Below are positions 1 to 7,850 of a stretch of 64,000 nt of DNA, one piece after another (position 1 is the stretch's first letter; each line of letters opens with the position of its first letter). Location: assembly GCF_003337355.1 (NCBI RefSeq), contig NZ_QPJW01000001.1, positions 930,001-994,000 of the forward strand, in the 5' to 3' direction. The notes beneath the pieces were generated by a model. It searched no databases and was not told the origin of the DNA. It saw only the letters and a list, made by a program, of their open reading frames with translations. The stretch comes from Fontibacillus phaseoli. GTDB lineage: Bacteria; Bacillota; Bacilli; Paenibacillales; Paenibacillaceae. The translations under genes and the position numbers were made by a program.

Positions 1-225
1 AGCGCATCTGAGCCTATTCTGTACGAGATGATTCGTTCCTTTGAAATCAAGGTCAATATTTTATTTGCGAATATGACGGAGATTCAAGAAACGACACTGG
101 GAACGGCGATCATTCAAATTCACGGCGATAGATCGCAGGTTGAGAATGCATTGGCTTTCTTGAAAAGACATGGGGTTAATGTAGAGGAGGTAGAATCAAA
201 TGTTTTCAACCACAATAACAAGTGA
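1..225 (+). CDS. metN: MetN, C-terminal fragment (methionine ABC transporter ATPase)
   Basis: The reading frame is already open at base 1 and ends at 225, so only the last 74 residues are in the window. They match the C-terminal NIL domain of methionine importer ATPases, the regulatory ACT-like fold that binds methionine and inhibits transport. The nucleotide-binding part lies outside the window. The gene overlaps metI by 26 bases, which indicates translational coupling, and the metI and metQ partners follow in the same operon. The identification rests on the NIL domain plus context. Any SAM riboswitch or T-box controlling the operon would lie upstream of base 1 and cannot be seen. Confidence 0.9.
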   Translation, partial: SASEPILYEMIRSFEIKVNILFANMTEIQETTLGTAIIQIHGDRSQVENALAFLKRHGVNVEEVESNVFNHNNK

Positions 226-859
226 TCAATTTCTGAAAGCCATCATAGAAACCATTCAAATGGTAGGGGTATCCCTTTTTGTGGGTTCCCTTCTAGGAAT
301 CCCTTTAGGGATATTACTTGTAATCACTCGTTCAGGTGGGGTTTTGGAGAACAGAGCGCTTTACGCCATACTAAACCCGATTATCAACATCGTTCGCTCG
401 CTGCCCTTTATTATTTTGCTGGTTGCGATTATTCCGTTTACCCGGCTCATTGTTCAAACTTCGATTGGGACAAGCGCGGCGATCGTGCCGCTGATAATCT
501 ATATCGCGCCCTACATCGCACGTTTGGTAGAGAACTCCCTGCTGGAAGTGAACCCGGGAATTCTTGAAGCCGCTGAAGCGATGGGGGCAACCCCTTTACA
601 AGTTATCTGGTATTTTATGTTGCCGGAAGCGGTAGGCTCCTTGATCCTGTCTTTGACCACGGCAACGATCGGGTTGATCGGTGCAACCGCCATGGCCGGA
701 ACCGTAGGCGGCGGAGGAGTTGGAGACTTGGCTATAGTTTATGGATACCAACGATTTGACACTGTAGTCGTGGTGGCTACCGTGTTTATTCTCATCATTT
801 TGGTACAAGGCATTCAATCTTTAGGCAACATGCTGGCAAGAAAAATTCGCCGTTATTAG
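200..859 (+). CDS. metI: MetI, methionine ABC transporter permease
   Basis: This 219-residue inner-membrane protein is the permease of a MetNIQ-type D/L-methionine importer. It has about five hydrophobic segments and the cytoplasmic coupling motif EAAEAMGATPLQVI near residues 123-136, which contacts the ATPase. Length and motif are typical of MetI. The ATG at 200 is preceded by GGAGGT at a normal distance and lies inside the 3' end of metN. The next gene starts 29 bases after the stop. Some MetNIQ paralogues carry other sulfur compounds, and the unusual downstream genes make a substrate other than plain methionine possible. Confidence 0.93.
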   Translation: MFSTTITSDQFLKAIIETIQMVGVSLFVGSLLGIPLGILLVITRSGGVLENRALYAILNPIINIVRSLPFIILLVAIIPFTRLIVQTSIGTSAAIVPLIIYIAPYIARLVENSLLEVNPGILEAAEAMGATPLQVIWYFMLPEAVGSLILSLTTATIGLIGATAMAGTVGGGGVGDLAIVYGYQRFDTVVVVATVFILIILVQGIQSLGNMLARKIRRY

Positions 860-888
860 TGATTACTAACACAAGGAGGGATCGACAG

Positions 889-1908
889 ATGAGTGAATGG
901 AGTAAGCAAGATCGATTTAATGCCCTATTATCCGGAGAACGTGCGGATCGTCATATTGTCAGCGGATGGCGTCATTTTATCGACAAGGAACAAAATGATG
1001 AAGATTTGGCGGCAACAACGATTTCTTTTACGAAAAAATATGATTGGGATTGGGTCAAAATCAACCCAAGAGCGACCTACTTGGCTGAAGCCTGGGGAAA
1101 TCAGTATGACTTTACGGATTATCAGACCGTATTTCCTAGGCAGAAAACGACGGTTGTTCCTGTAGCCGACAATCTTTGGGATCTCGAAGTGAAAAAGGCA
1201 ACCCAAACCGCATCCTTGCAGGAGCATTTGGAGGCGGTTAGGAAAATCCGCCAAGGGTTACCGGACACTCCGTTAATCCAAACGGTATTTTCGCCATTAA
1301 CGGTGTTGCTGTTTATCGTAGGGCGTTCGGCTTATGTAACAAAAACCGTGTTCGGCATCGAGCAACCCGTTACTTTGGATTCGTTGTTTAAAGAACATAG
1401 AGCGGCGGCCCACCATGCGTTGCATGCGATTTCGCTAACCTTGGCCGATTATGTGCAAGAGTTGCAGAAAGCGGGTTCGGATGGTTTGTTCTATGCGGTG
1501 ACGGGTACGGCGCATCCCGGATTATTTGATGAAGCGATGTTTGATGAGCTGTCCAGACCTTATGATTCTATTGTTTTGGAGGCCGCTAGCTACGGGAAAA
1601 ACATCCTTCATACTTGCGGTGCCCATGCGCAGCCCGAGAAATTCAACGATTATCGGATTGACGGGATCAGTTGGGATACTATAGCCGAAGGAAATCCGGG
1701 GTTGGAAGCAAATCTCAAAGCTACTAAAGTAGGCGGGATTGATCATGGATTGTTTGCCGTAAACGACATTGGACAAATTCGCAAGCAAGCTAAAGAAGCT
1801 TTGACCTTAATGAAAGACCAGCCCTTTATCCTCTCGCCAAATTGTGCAATTCCGTTAAATGTAACGGATGAGGCATTGGAACAATTAAAAAGATCGATAT
1901 TTGAATAG
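889..1908 (+). CDS. UROD/MtaA-superfamily protein, probable zinc-dependent methyltransferase
   Basis: This 339-residue protein belongs to the uroporphyrinogen decarboxylase superfamily, which contains both HemE and the zinc methyltransferases MtaA and MtbA. It shows H241-x-C243 (in ILHTCGAH) and a distal C319 (in ILSPNCAIP), the His-x-Cys...Cys zinc-ligand pattern of the methyltransferase branch; HemE lacks this. I infer methyl transfer to or from a thiol rather than haem synthesis. The start at ATG 889 is chosen because AAGGAGGG precedes it; an in-frame ATG at 859 lacks a site. It sits between metI and metQ in one operon, so its substrate is probably the transported compound. No corrinoid protein is visible nearby. 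Substrate unknown. Confidence 0.75.
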   Translation: MSEWSKQDRFNALLSGERADRHIVSGWRHFIDKEQNDEDLAATTISFTKKYDWDWVKINPRATYLAEAWGNQYDFTDYQTVFPRQKTTVVPVADNLWDLEVKKATQTASLQEHLEAVRKIRQGLPDTPLIQTVFSPLTVLLFIVGRSAYVTKTVFGIEQPVTLDSLFKEHRAAAHHALHAISLTLADYVQELQKAGSDGLFYAVTGTAHPGLFDEAMFDELSRPYDSIVLEAASYGKNILHTCGAHAQPEKFNDYRIDGISWDTIAEGNPGLEANLKATKVGGIDHGLFAVNDIGQIRKQAKEALTLMKDQPFILSPNCAIPLNVTDEALEQLKRSIFE

Positions 1909-1919
1909 GAGATGAGTGT

Positions 1920-2750
1920 ATGAAAAAGTTCATGTTAGTGATGTTGATAGGTGTTTTGGCGGTGTTGACGGCTTGCGGCAATAAGCAAGCCGATAATGCT
2001 GGAGACAAGAAAAAAATCACAGTTGGATTTGGTGTCGGTACCTACGAGGAACAATTCCGTCAATCGATTCTGCCGATCCTGGAGAAACAAGGCTATACCG
2101 TTGATATTAAAACCTTCTCGCAAAACATGCAGGTCAATCCGGCAATGAAGGAAGGCTCCATTGACGCAAGTATCTTTCAAAGTACGGCCTACATGGAGGC
2201 CATTAATGAAGAAATTAATGCGGATATGACTGGAATTGCATATGTGCCAGGTGCCCCGCAAGGTCTTTATTCCGTAAATCATACGACTCTTGATGATGTC
2301 AAAGACGGTACGACGGTGGCTGTTCCCAACGATCCGGTGAACCAGGAGCGTGCACTTCGTATTCTGGAAGAATTGGGCTGGATCAAAATTAAAGAAGGAG
2401 CAGGGGTAGCGGATTTCAACATTAACAGTATGGAGCCGGATAAGTTCAATATCGATATTAAAGTGCTGGACCCCGCTCAAATTCTGGTCTCCCTTCAAGA
2501 CGTAGATTATGGTGTTGTAAACGGTAATTACATTGCGAATTCACCGGACAGAAAGATTACGGATGCTCTTAAAATCGAAAATACGCCAATGCAGCACAGA
2601 ATCATCGTATCGGTTAACAAAAAGGATGAAAATTCCCAGTGGGCCAAAGACTTGAAGGCTGCGTATGAATCCAAAGAGTTTGAGGAATATATCCTTGGTC
2701 TGGAAAAGTATGACGGTTTCATTCTGCCGGAAGCATGGAAGAACAATTAA
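1920..2750 (+). CDS. metQ: MetQ, methionine-type ABC transporter substrate-binding lipoprotein
   Basis: This 276-residue protein has a lipoprotein signal peptide with lipobox LTAC (lipidated Cys19) and a NLPA/MetQ-type periplasmic-binding domain. It is anchored outside the membrane and delivers ligand to MetNI. Length fits the family. It starts 11 bases after the methyltransferase-like gene and is followed 18 bases later by the P5C-reductase-like gene, so all six genes look co-transcribed. Ligand specificity within the NLPA family varies (L- and D-methionine, dipeptides, other sulfur compounds), and the sequence alone does not decide it. Confidence 0.9.
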   Translation: MKKFMLVMLIGVLAVLTACGNKQADNAGDKKKITVGFGVGTYEEQFRQSILPILEKQGYTVDIKTFSQNMQVNPAMKEGSIDASIFQSTAYMEAINEEINADMTGIAYVPGAPQGLYSVNHTTLDDVKDGTTVAVPNDPVNQERALRILEELGWIKIKEGAGVADFNINSMEPDKFNIDIKVLDPAQILVSLQDVDYGVVNGNYIANSPDRKITDALKIENTPMQHRIIVSVNKKDENSQWAKDLKAAYESKEFEEYILGLEKYDGFILPEAWKNN

Positions 2751-2768
2751 GTAAGGAAGTGAGCGCAA

Positions 2769-3578
2769 GTGACACAGAAAAAGATTCATTTTATTGGCGG
2801 AGGACAGATGGCGGAAGCGATCATCCGCGCAAGCATTGCCAAGGGTACCCTATCTGCAGATCAAATCAGCGTATCGGATATTAACGAAGCACGTCTTCAG
2901 TTGTTGAAGGCAAAGTACAGCGTAAATACAGAAAGTTCGCAAGAGCAAGGTCTTTCTGCGGCAGAATTGATCGTGATTGCAGTTCGTCCGCAGGATGATT
3001 TGAATGCACTCGGACAAATCGTACAACAATTCGCTTCACCTACTGCCACAGTCGTGTCGATTGTGGCGGGGGTAACGATTGAGAAGTTAGGCGGTTATTT
3101 TGGAACGGAGCGCCCGATTACCCGGGTCATTCCCAATACATTAACCGATACGGGTTACGGATATAGCGGCGTCGCCTTAAATGCCTACGTCATTCGTGAT
3201 CAAGTAGAGGATTTCCTGCTCGGGTTCGGCAAAGTGCAGTATCTGGAGGAGTCGTACATCGATATCTTCACCGGGTTCGGTGTGGCCGGGCCTAACTATA
3301 TCTATTATTTCATTGAATCATTCGTGGATGCCGGTGTCCTTGCCGGACTGCCGCGGGAACAGGCATGGAAGGTAGCGTTGGAGAATATGATGGGGGCGGT
3401 AATGATGCTGCAGCAAACCGGCCTGCACCCAAGACAGCTGCTCGATATTAACAATTCACCCGGCGGTGTCGGCATGCATGGGTTATACGAACTGAACAAC
3501 AGCGACTTCGCGGCCGGACTGCAGAGAAGCGTATTGGCAGCCGTAAAGCGGACTACCGAGCTGGGAGTGAAGGAATAA
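2769..3578 (+). CDS. Pyrroline-5-carboxylate reductase-like NAD(P)-dependent oxidoreductase
   Basis: This 269-residue protein has the two-domain layout of ProC: an N-terminal Rossmann fold with IGGGQMAEA at about residues 9-17, and a C-terminal helical domain with GVAGPNYIYYFIE. The C-terminal P5CR signature is altered: NNSPGGVGMHG stands where true P5C reductases have a Gly-x-Thr-type active-site turn. A conventional proC is present at 13596-14456, so proline synthesis does not need this copy. I infer a reductase with a different imine or keto substrate, linked to the transporter operon. It starts with GTG and ends in a TAATG overlap with the next gene. Confidence 0.75.
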   Translation: MTQKKIHFIGGGQMAEAIIRASIAKGTLSADQISVSDINEARLQLLKAKYSVNTESSQEQGLSAAELIVIAVRPQDDLNALGQIVQQFASPTATVVSIVAGVTIEKLGGYFGTERPITRVIPNTLTDTGYGYSGVALNAYVIRDQVEDFLLGFGKVQYLEESYIDIFTGFGVAGPNYIYYFIESFVDAGVLAGLPREQAWKVALENMMGAVMMLQQTGLHPRQLLDINNSPGGVGMHGLYELNNSDFAAGLQRSVLAAVKRTTELGVKE

Positions 3579-4360
3579 TGGCCATCATGAAATGGGATCA
3601 TTTGGTTCATTATGTCAATGATCTGGATAAACCGGTTGAGATCTTCGGAGATCATGGTTTGGTTGCTTTTAAGGGGGGTTCTCATAAGGATTGGGGAACC
3701 TATAATGCCTTAAGTTATTTTGGGCTAACCTATATCGAGTTTCTCGGTATTGAGAATCTGGAGTTAGCGAAGGCAACCGAGCACAATGTCGTTGTGAGGG
3801 ATGCGGTTAAAGTTCTTCCGGGTCATGAAGTCTTGAGCAGGGTTGTGATCCGGACCGATGATATTGAAGAAACCGCTGCTTCCTTGAAGTCGGCAGGTTT
3901 ATCATTATCTCCTATCATCGATGGCCGCCGTCTGGATAACGAGGGCAGATTAATAGAGTGGCGGATGATGACCATTGATGGCGACTTTCAAGGGCTGGTC
4001 TATCCGTTTGTCATTCAATGGAACGGGACGGATGAAGAGAGACTGGAACGGTTAACCGCATCCGGAGTCATTCAATCCCATCCTGCGGGTCAAGCCGAAA
4101 TCAAGAAGGCGATATTCCGCGTCTCCGATCCTGCAGCTGCCGCCGAACATTGGGGAGAGTGTTTTGGACTGCCGATTGCACAGTCGGAAGGTAACGACAC
4201 CTTCACCCTTAAGATTGGAGATCAGTCTTTTGATTTCGTGCAAGGGGATGAGAATCAATTCAAACAAGTCGTTTTTGAAACGGATTCCATCGGATTACAA
4301 GGAAAGAGTATTCATATTGGTGCGGGGGAGTATGTTTTTATTGAAAAAGCAACCCCGTAA
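3578..4360 (+). CDS. VOC-family (glyoxalase-like) protein
   Basis: This 260-residue protein begins with a glyoxalase-3-like module (MKWDHLVHYVNDLDKP) and carries a second half with weaker similarity, as expected for a two-module vicinal-oxygen-chelate protein. Such proteins bind a divalent metal and act as dioxygenases, isomerases or lyases, or only bind ligands. The start codon shares one base with the preceding stop, and a strong terminator follows at 4381, so it is the last gene of the met-type operon. The enzymatic role is unknown. Confidence 0.7.
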   Translation: MAIMKWDHLVHYVNDLDKPVEIFGDHGLVAFKGGSHKDWGTYNALSYFGLTYIEFLGIENLELAKATEHNVVVRDAVKVLPGHEVLSRVVIRTDDIEETAASLKSAGLSLSPIIDGRRLDNEGRLIEWRMMTIDGDFQGLVYPFVIQWNGTDEERLERLTASGVIQSHPAGQAEIKKAIFRVSDPAAAAEHWGECFGLPIAQSEGNDTFTLKIGDQSFDFVQGDENQFKQVVFETDSIGLQGKSIHIGAGEYVFIEKATP

Positions 4361-4380
4361 AGGGATATCCTTGGTCTGAA

Positions 4381-4422
4381 AATAGGCTTGTTATCGTCAA
4401 ATGCGATAACAAGCCTATTTTC
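4381..4422 (+). terminator. Rho-independent terminator of the met-type operon
   Basis: A perfect 16-base-pair stem (arms 4381-4396 and 4404-4419) with a seven-base loop is followed by a short T-rich tract. It closes the six-gene operon that begins with metN. Confidence 0.9.
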
Positions 4423-4500
4423 ATATTCTCCCATGTAGCGGAAATATAGTGTATTCTGGGATTAGGAAAACCGGAGAGAAATTTTGGGAAAGGTGGTACT

Positions 4501-5184
4501 ATGAAGAAAATCCCGTTAGGTATTGCAGTATTGGCATTTGTGGTGCTTGTAGGTTGTTCACAGAAAGAAAATCATTTAACAGAAAAATCTATATCCAATA
4601 TAGAAGCTTCTGCTGATTTGCCCGAGAAATCAGCAGCAGAGATATTACGCGATCTAGCTAACCAAGAGTTTTCAATCCAAGCAGATCAGATAAGTGAAGA
4701 TGATTATAGTTCTATGGAGGCCTTCGGAAAAGCCTTCGTAAATCTTTATACCGGAGCTGTTGCAACTCAGGAACGAGTATCGTTTGAAAACTACATCTCT
4801 AATGAAAATCTCCTTCAATTCACTAATAAAATGTTGGAGTTGGAACAACAGCAGGACTTGATGGGGGCCAATGGCGTGATTTTCGGCCTGAGCAATGAGT
4901 TTAAGGAAGCAGAGTTCAAGAGGTTGGATAACAATACTTACCATCTGCAATTATCTTTTTTAAACCAGGGGTCCGGAATGAGCTGTAAGCTGTTAGTTCG
5001 ATCTGTTAATAAGTCATTACAAATAGTAGATTTGTATTTCGGAAACAAAGACGGTGTAGACACGATGGCAACGGGTCATCCTGCGGCAAGAAGCCTTGAT
5101 AATCCTAAATTGTGGGATGACCGGGAATGGGTTGACGGTGTAATGGAGAAGCTTGGGCAATATGAAACCGAACTGAGCTCTTGA
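4501..5184 (+). CDS. Unrecognised lipoprotein
   Basis: This 227-residue protein starts with a clear lipoprotein signal peptide (MKKIPLGIAV..., lipobox LVGC with Cys19), so it should be anchored on the outer face of the membrane. The mature part is acidic and soluble, with no motif I recognise. It has its own ribosome-binding site (AAAGGTGG) and stands alone between a terminator and the nitroreductase gene. Function unknown. Confidence 0.75.
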   Translation: MKKIPLGIAVLAFVVLVGCSQKENHLTEKSISNIEASADLPEKSAAEILRDLANQEFSIQADQISEDDYSSMEAFGKAFVNLYTGAVATQERVSFENYISNENLLQFTNKMLELEQQQDLMGANGVIFGLSNEFKEAEFKRLDNNTYHLQLSFLNQGSGMSCKLLVRSVNKSLQIVDLYFGNKDGVDTMATGHPAARSLDNPKLWDDREWVDGVMEKLGQYETELSS

Positions 5185-5252
5185 GCATGTAATGTGATAA
5201 TATAGCTGATAAAGTGTAATTAGCGACAATTATAACGAAGGAGTTTTATATA

Positions 5253-5927
5253 ATGGATCAAGAAATTAAGAAAAATGAGATTCTATCGGCATTTCATTTT
5301 AGACATGCGACTAAAGATTTTGATCCCGATAAGAAAATAAGTGCCGCCGACTTTGAGTACATATTAGAGACGGGCCGTTTGTCTCCAAGCTCGTATGGCT
5401 TTGAACCATGGAAGTTTGTTATTGTACAAAATAAGGACGTACGTTCCAAGCTTGCGGAGTATGCATCAGGAGCGAGAAAGCAATTACTGTCAGCCAGTCA
5501 TTTTATGATTATTTTGACGAGAATACCGAAGGATATGGTCGCCAGTTCGGACTATATTGAGGTCATGTTGGAGCATGTCCAGAAGCTGCCACCCGAAACT
5601 TTACAGGCGAAGCGGACTAACTATGACCATTTTTTGAAAACGAGTTTTGCAATCGAAGATGATCCTAGAGTAATGTTCGAATGGGCCTGCCGTCAAACTT
5701 ATATTGCACTAGGTAACATGATGACTGCGGCCGCTCTAATTGGTATTGATTCTTGCCCCATGGAAGGATTCAACAGAGCGAAGATCAATGAACTGTTAGC
5801 TGCGGAGGGGATTATGGACCCTGAACATTTTGGCGTTTCCGTTATGGCTGCTTTTGGCTATCGCTTATATAACCCATCCGAGAAGACGCGTCGATGTGCA
5901 CAGGAAGTGGTTGAATGGTTGGAATAG
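5253..5927 (+). CDS. Nitroreductase-family NAD(P)H-dependent oxidoreductase
   Basis: This 224-residue protein is a classic nitroreductase-fold flavoenzyme. The N-terminal RHATKDFD segment and SPSSYGFEPWKFVIV match the FMN phosphate-binding and si-face regions of NfsB-like enzymes, and the C-terminal part keeps the GIDSCPMEGF segment. Such enzymes reduce nitroaromatics, quinones or other electrophiles using NAD(P)H and FMN. ATG 5253 is preceded by GAAGGAG. It is monocistronic, with a terminator-like hairpin after it. Physiological substrate unknown. Confidence 0.88.
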   Translation: MDQEIKKNEILSAFHFRHATKDFDPDKKISAADFEYILETGRLSPSSYGFEPWKFVIVQNKDVRSKLAEYASGARKQLLSASHFMIILTRIPKDMVASSDYIEVMLEHVQKLPPETLQAKRTNYDHFLKTSFAIEDDPRVMFEWACRQTYIALGNMMTAAALIGIDSCPMEGFNRAKINELLAAEGIMDPEHFGVSVMAAFGYRLYNPSEKTRRCAQEVVEWLE

Positions 5928-5948
5928 ATAGACTTTTTTAAATAGAAG

Positions 5949-5998
5949 AAGAGATAGGGAGGGCTGCACTGGCTGCGGTGCCTCTCTATTTCCTTTTT
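5949..5998 (+). terminator. Probable terminator after the nitroreductase gene
   Basis: A long imperfect stem (GAGATAGGGAGG pairing with CCTCTCTATTTC, two wobble pairs, and an inner GCAC/GTGC stem) is followed by CCTTTTT. Confidence 0.65.
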
Positions 5999-6070
5999 GG
6001 GGTCTATTTTTGTTACAATGCTGTCAGGGTTAAGGTTCAAGTAAAGGTTATTCTTAAAGGAGAATATCAT

Positions 6071-6772
6071 ATGTTCAAAATATTTATCGTCGAAGACGAT
6101 CATCAGCTTGCCATGCTGTTACAGGAATATTTGCAAAGATTCGGCTATAGTACGCATGCCGTACAAGACTTTGATCAAGTGAAGCGGGAGTTCGAAGCGG
6201 CAGCCCCGCATCTGGTATTGCTTGACGTGAATTTGCCGAAATACGACGGGTATTACTGGTGCAGGCAGATCCGTAACGTCTCCACATGTCCCATCCTGTT
6301 TATCTCGGCCCGCGAAGGGAAGATGGACCAGGTCATGGCGCTGGAAAACGGCGGAGATGATTATATAACGAAACCGTTTGATTATGATATCGTGATCGCG
6401 AAAATCATGAGTCATTTGCGCAGGGCGTACGGGACTTATGCCGTTGCCGGCGGGGAACGGGGCGTGAATTTCGATGGGTTAAGGTTGGATAAAGACCGCC
6501 TTTATCTAAGCTTGAACGATGAAAAAGTGGAGCTCAGCCTGACCGAAGTGAAAATGCTGGAGGAACTGATGCAACGGGGAGAACAGATCGTCAGCCGCGA
6601 CCGTCTGCTGGAAAAAATATGGGATGACCAGACTTTTGTGGACGACAATACGTTGAATGTGTATGTGACCCGAGTGCGCAAAAAGCTGTCCGCTTTGGGC
6701 ATCGATGATGCGCTTCTGACCGTGCGTGGACAAGGCTACCGGCTCGTCTCCCGTTGGGAGGAGAAACAATGA
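6071..6772 (+). CDS. BceR-type response regulator (OmpR family)
   Basis: This 233-residue regulator has a receiver domain (acidic pocket at residues 8-10, phosphoacceptor Asp52 in LLDVNLP, Lys101 in TKPFD) and a C-terminal winged-helix DNA-binding domain ending RGQGYRLV. The ATG at 6071 follows AAAGGAGAATATC; a longer reading frame upstream lacks a ribosome-binding site. Its stop overlaps the kinase start (ATGA). With the kinase and transporter that follow, this is the arrangement of Bce/Psd antimicrobial-peptide sensing systems. Expected target: the promoter in front of the ABC genes. Confidence 0.9.
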   Translation: MFKIFIVEDDHQLAMLLQEYLQRFGYSTHAVQDFDQVKREFEAAAPHLVLLDVNLPKYDGYYWCRQIRNVSTCPILFISAREGKMDQVMALENGGDDYITKPFDYDIVIAKIMSHLRRAYGTYAVAGGERGVNFDGLRLDKDRLYLSLNDEKVELSLTEVKMLEELMQRGEQIVSRDRLLEKIWDDQTFVDDNTLNVYVTRVRKKLSALGIDDALLTVRGQGYRLVSRWEEKQ

Positions 6773-7770
6773 AGCTGTTTCTGAAAGATCAGCGGCCGCT
6801 ATTTACGGTTTATATCCTCCAGCTACTGACCGTTTCGGGGGTATACTGGCTGGACGGCTACCGCAACATGGCCATGGTGCTTTATGCCGCGCTGCTTAGT
6901 GGATGCCTGCTGGCGGTGTATCTCGTATTCCGCTACTTGACGAACCGGTCGTTTTACCGCTGCCTGGAACAGGGCGAAGGGTTGGACGCTTTTAAAGAGG
7001 TGTCGCCTCAAACCCCGCTGTCCGAGTCATTGCACCAATTCTTGAAAAAACAATACCGCCATTATGTATCCGAATTGAACCGGCAGCAACATAAAATCAA
7101 TCACCATCTTCAGTTTATCACCCAATGGGTCCATCAAATGAAGACGCCGGTTGCCGTCATTCATCTTATGGTTCAGGATAGCGACGACTCACGCTCAACG
7201 GCTATAGGCGATGAGGTGGACCGGCTTCGCAAAGGGCTGGATCTGGTGCTATATACCGCCAGGCTGGACTCCTTTTCACATGATTTCGTTGTGGAGAAAC
7301 TGGATATGGAGTGTCTTGTACGCGCGGCCGTGTCGGCGCAGAAGCGACTGTTTATCCGCAGCAAAGTGTTTCCGCAATTGGATTTTGCTCAGGAGCCGAT
7401 AATCATTGCGACCGATGAGAAATGGCTGACTTTTGTGCTCACGCAGATTTTGACGAATGCGGTCAGGTATACCGCAAAAGAACCGGGGACCATAACGATC
7501 CGCGGCTTCCGGCGGGAAGAAGAGGCTGTTCTGGAAATCCGGGACGAAGGCGTGGGCATACCGGACAGCGATTTGCCGCGCGTGTTTGATGCCTATTTTA
7601 CAGGTGAGAACGGGAGAAACTTTAGAGAATCAACGGGGATGGGCCTGCATCTCGTAAAACAGATTTGCGATCAACTGGGCCACCGGGTGGAACTGGAATC
7701 CGTCGTCCATCAAGGTACGCTCGTCAGGTTCGTCTTCCATACGGAACATAGCCACCTTACAAAGGAGTAA
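6769..7770 (+). CDS. BceS-type intramembrane-sensing histidine kinase
   Basis: This 333-residue kinase has two N-terminal membrane helices (about residues 12-30 and 35-57) separated by only a few residues, so there is no extracellular sensor domain. That is the hallmark of kinases that read the flux of a partner BceAB transporter. The phosphoacceptor is His122 (QWVHQMKTP); the ATPase part shows QILTNAVRY, DEGVGIPDSD and GMGLHLV. The ATG at 6769 overlaps the regulator stop and GAGGAG precedes it. A perfect hairpin overlaps the stop codon. Confidence 0.9.
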   Translation: MKLFLKDQRPLFTVYILQLLTVSGVYWLDGYRNMAMVLYAALLSGCLLAVYLVFRYLTNRSFYRCLEQGEGLDAFKEVSPQTPLSESLHQFLKKQYRHYVSELNRQQHKINHHLQFITQWVHQMKTPVAVIHLMVQDSDDSRSTAIGDEVDRLRKGLDLVLYTARLDSFSHDFVVEKLDMECLVRAAVSAQKRLFIRSKVFPQLDFAQEPIIIATDEKWLTFVLTQILTNAVRYTAKEPGTITIRGFRREEEAVLEIRDEGVGIPDSDLPRVFDAYFTGENGRNFRESTGMGLHLVKQICDQLGHRVELESVVHQGTLVRFVFHTEHSHLTKE

Positions 7771-7821
7771 GGTGTTTGTAAGATTGATCCATAGTTTGCT
7801 TGTTTAAGACACCGGTATAAT
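7753..7821 (+). promoter_or_regulatory. Hairpin and promoter in front of the BceAB-type transporter genes
   Basis: CACCTTAC (7753-7760) and GTAAGGTG (7767-7774) form a perfect eight-base-pair hairpin across the kinase stop codon. Further on, a consensus -10 element TATAAT lies at 7816-7821 without a well-placed good -35, as expected for a promoter that needs an activator such as the BceR-type regulator. The hairpin may be an mRNA structure or part of the regulator target; the sequence alone does not tell. Confidence 0.5.
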
Positions 7822-7850
7822 GAGAACATCACCGACAAGGAGGTGCACCT

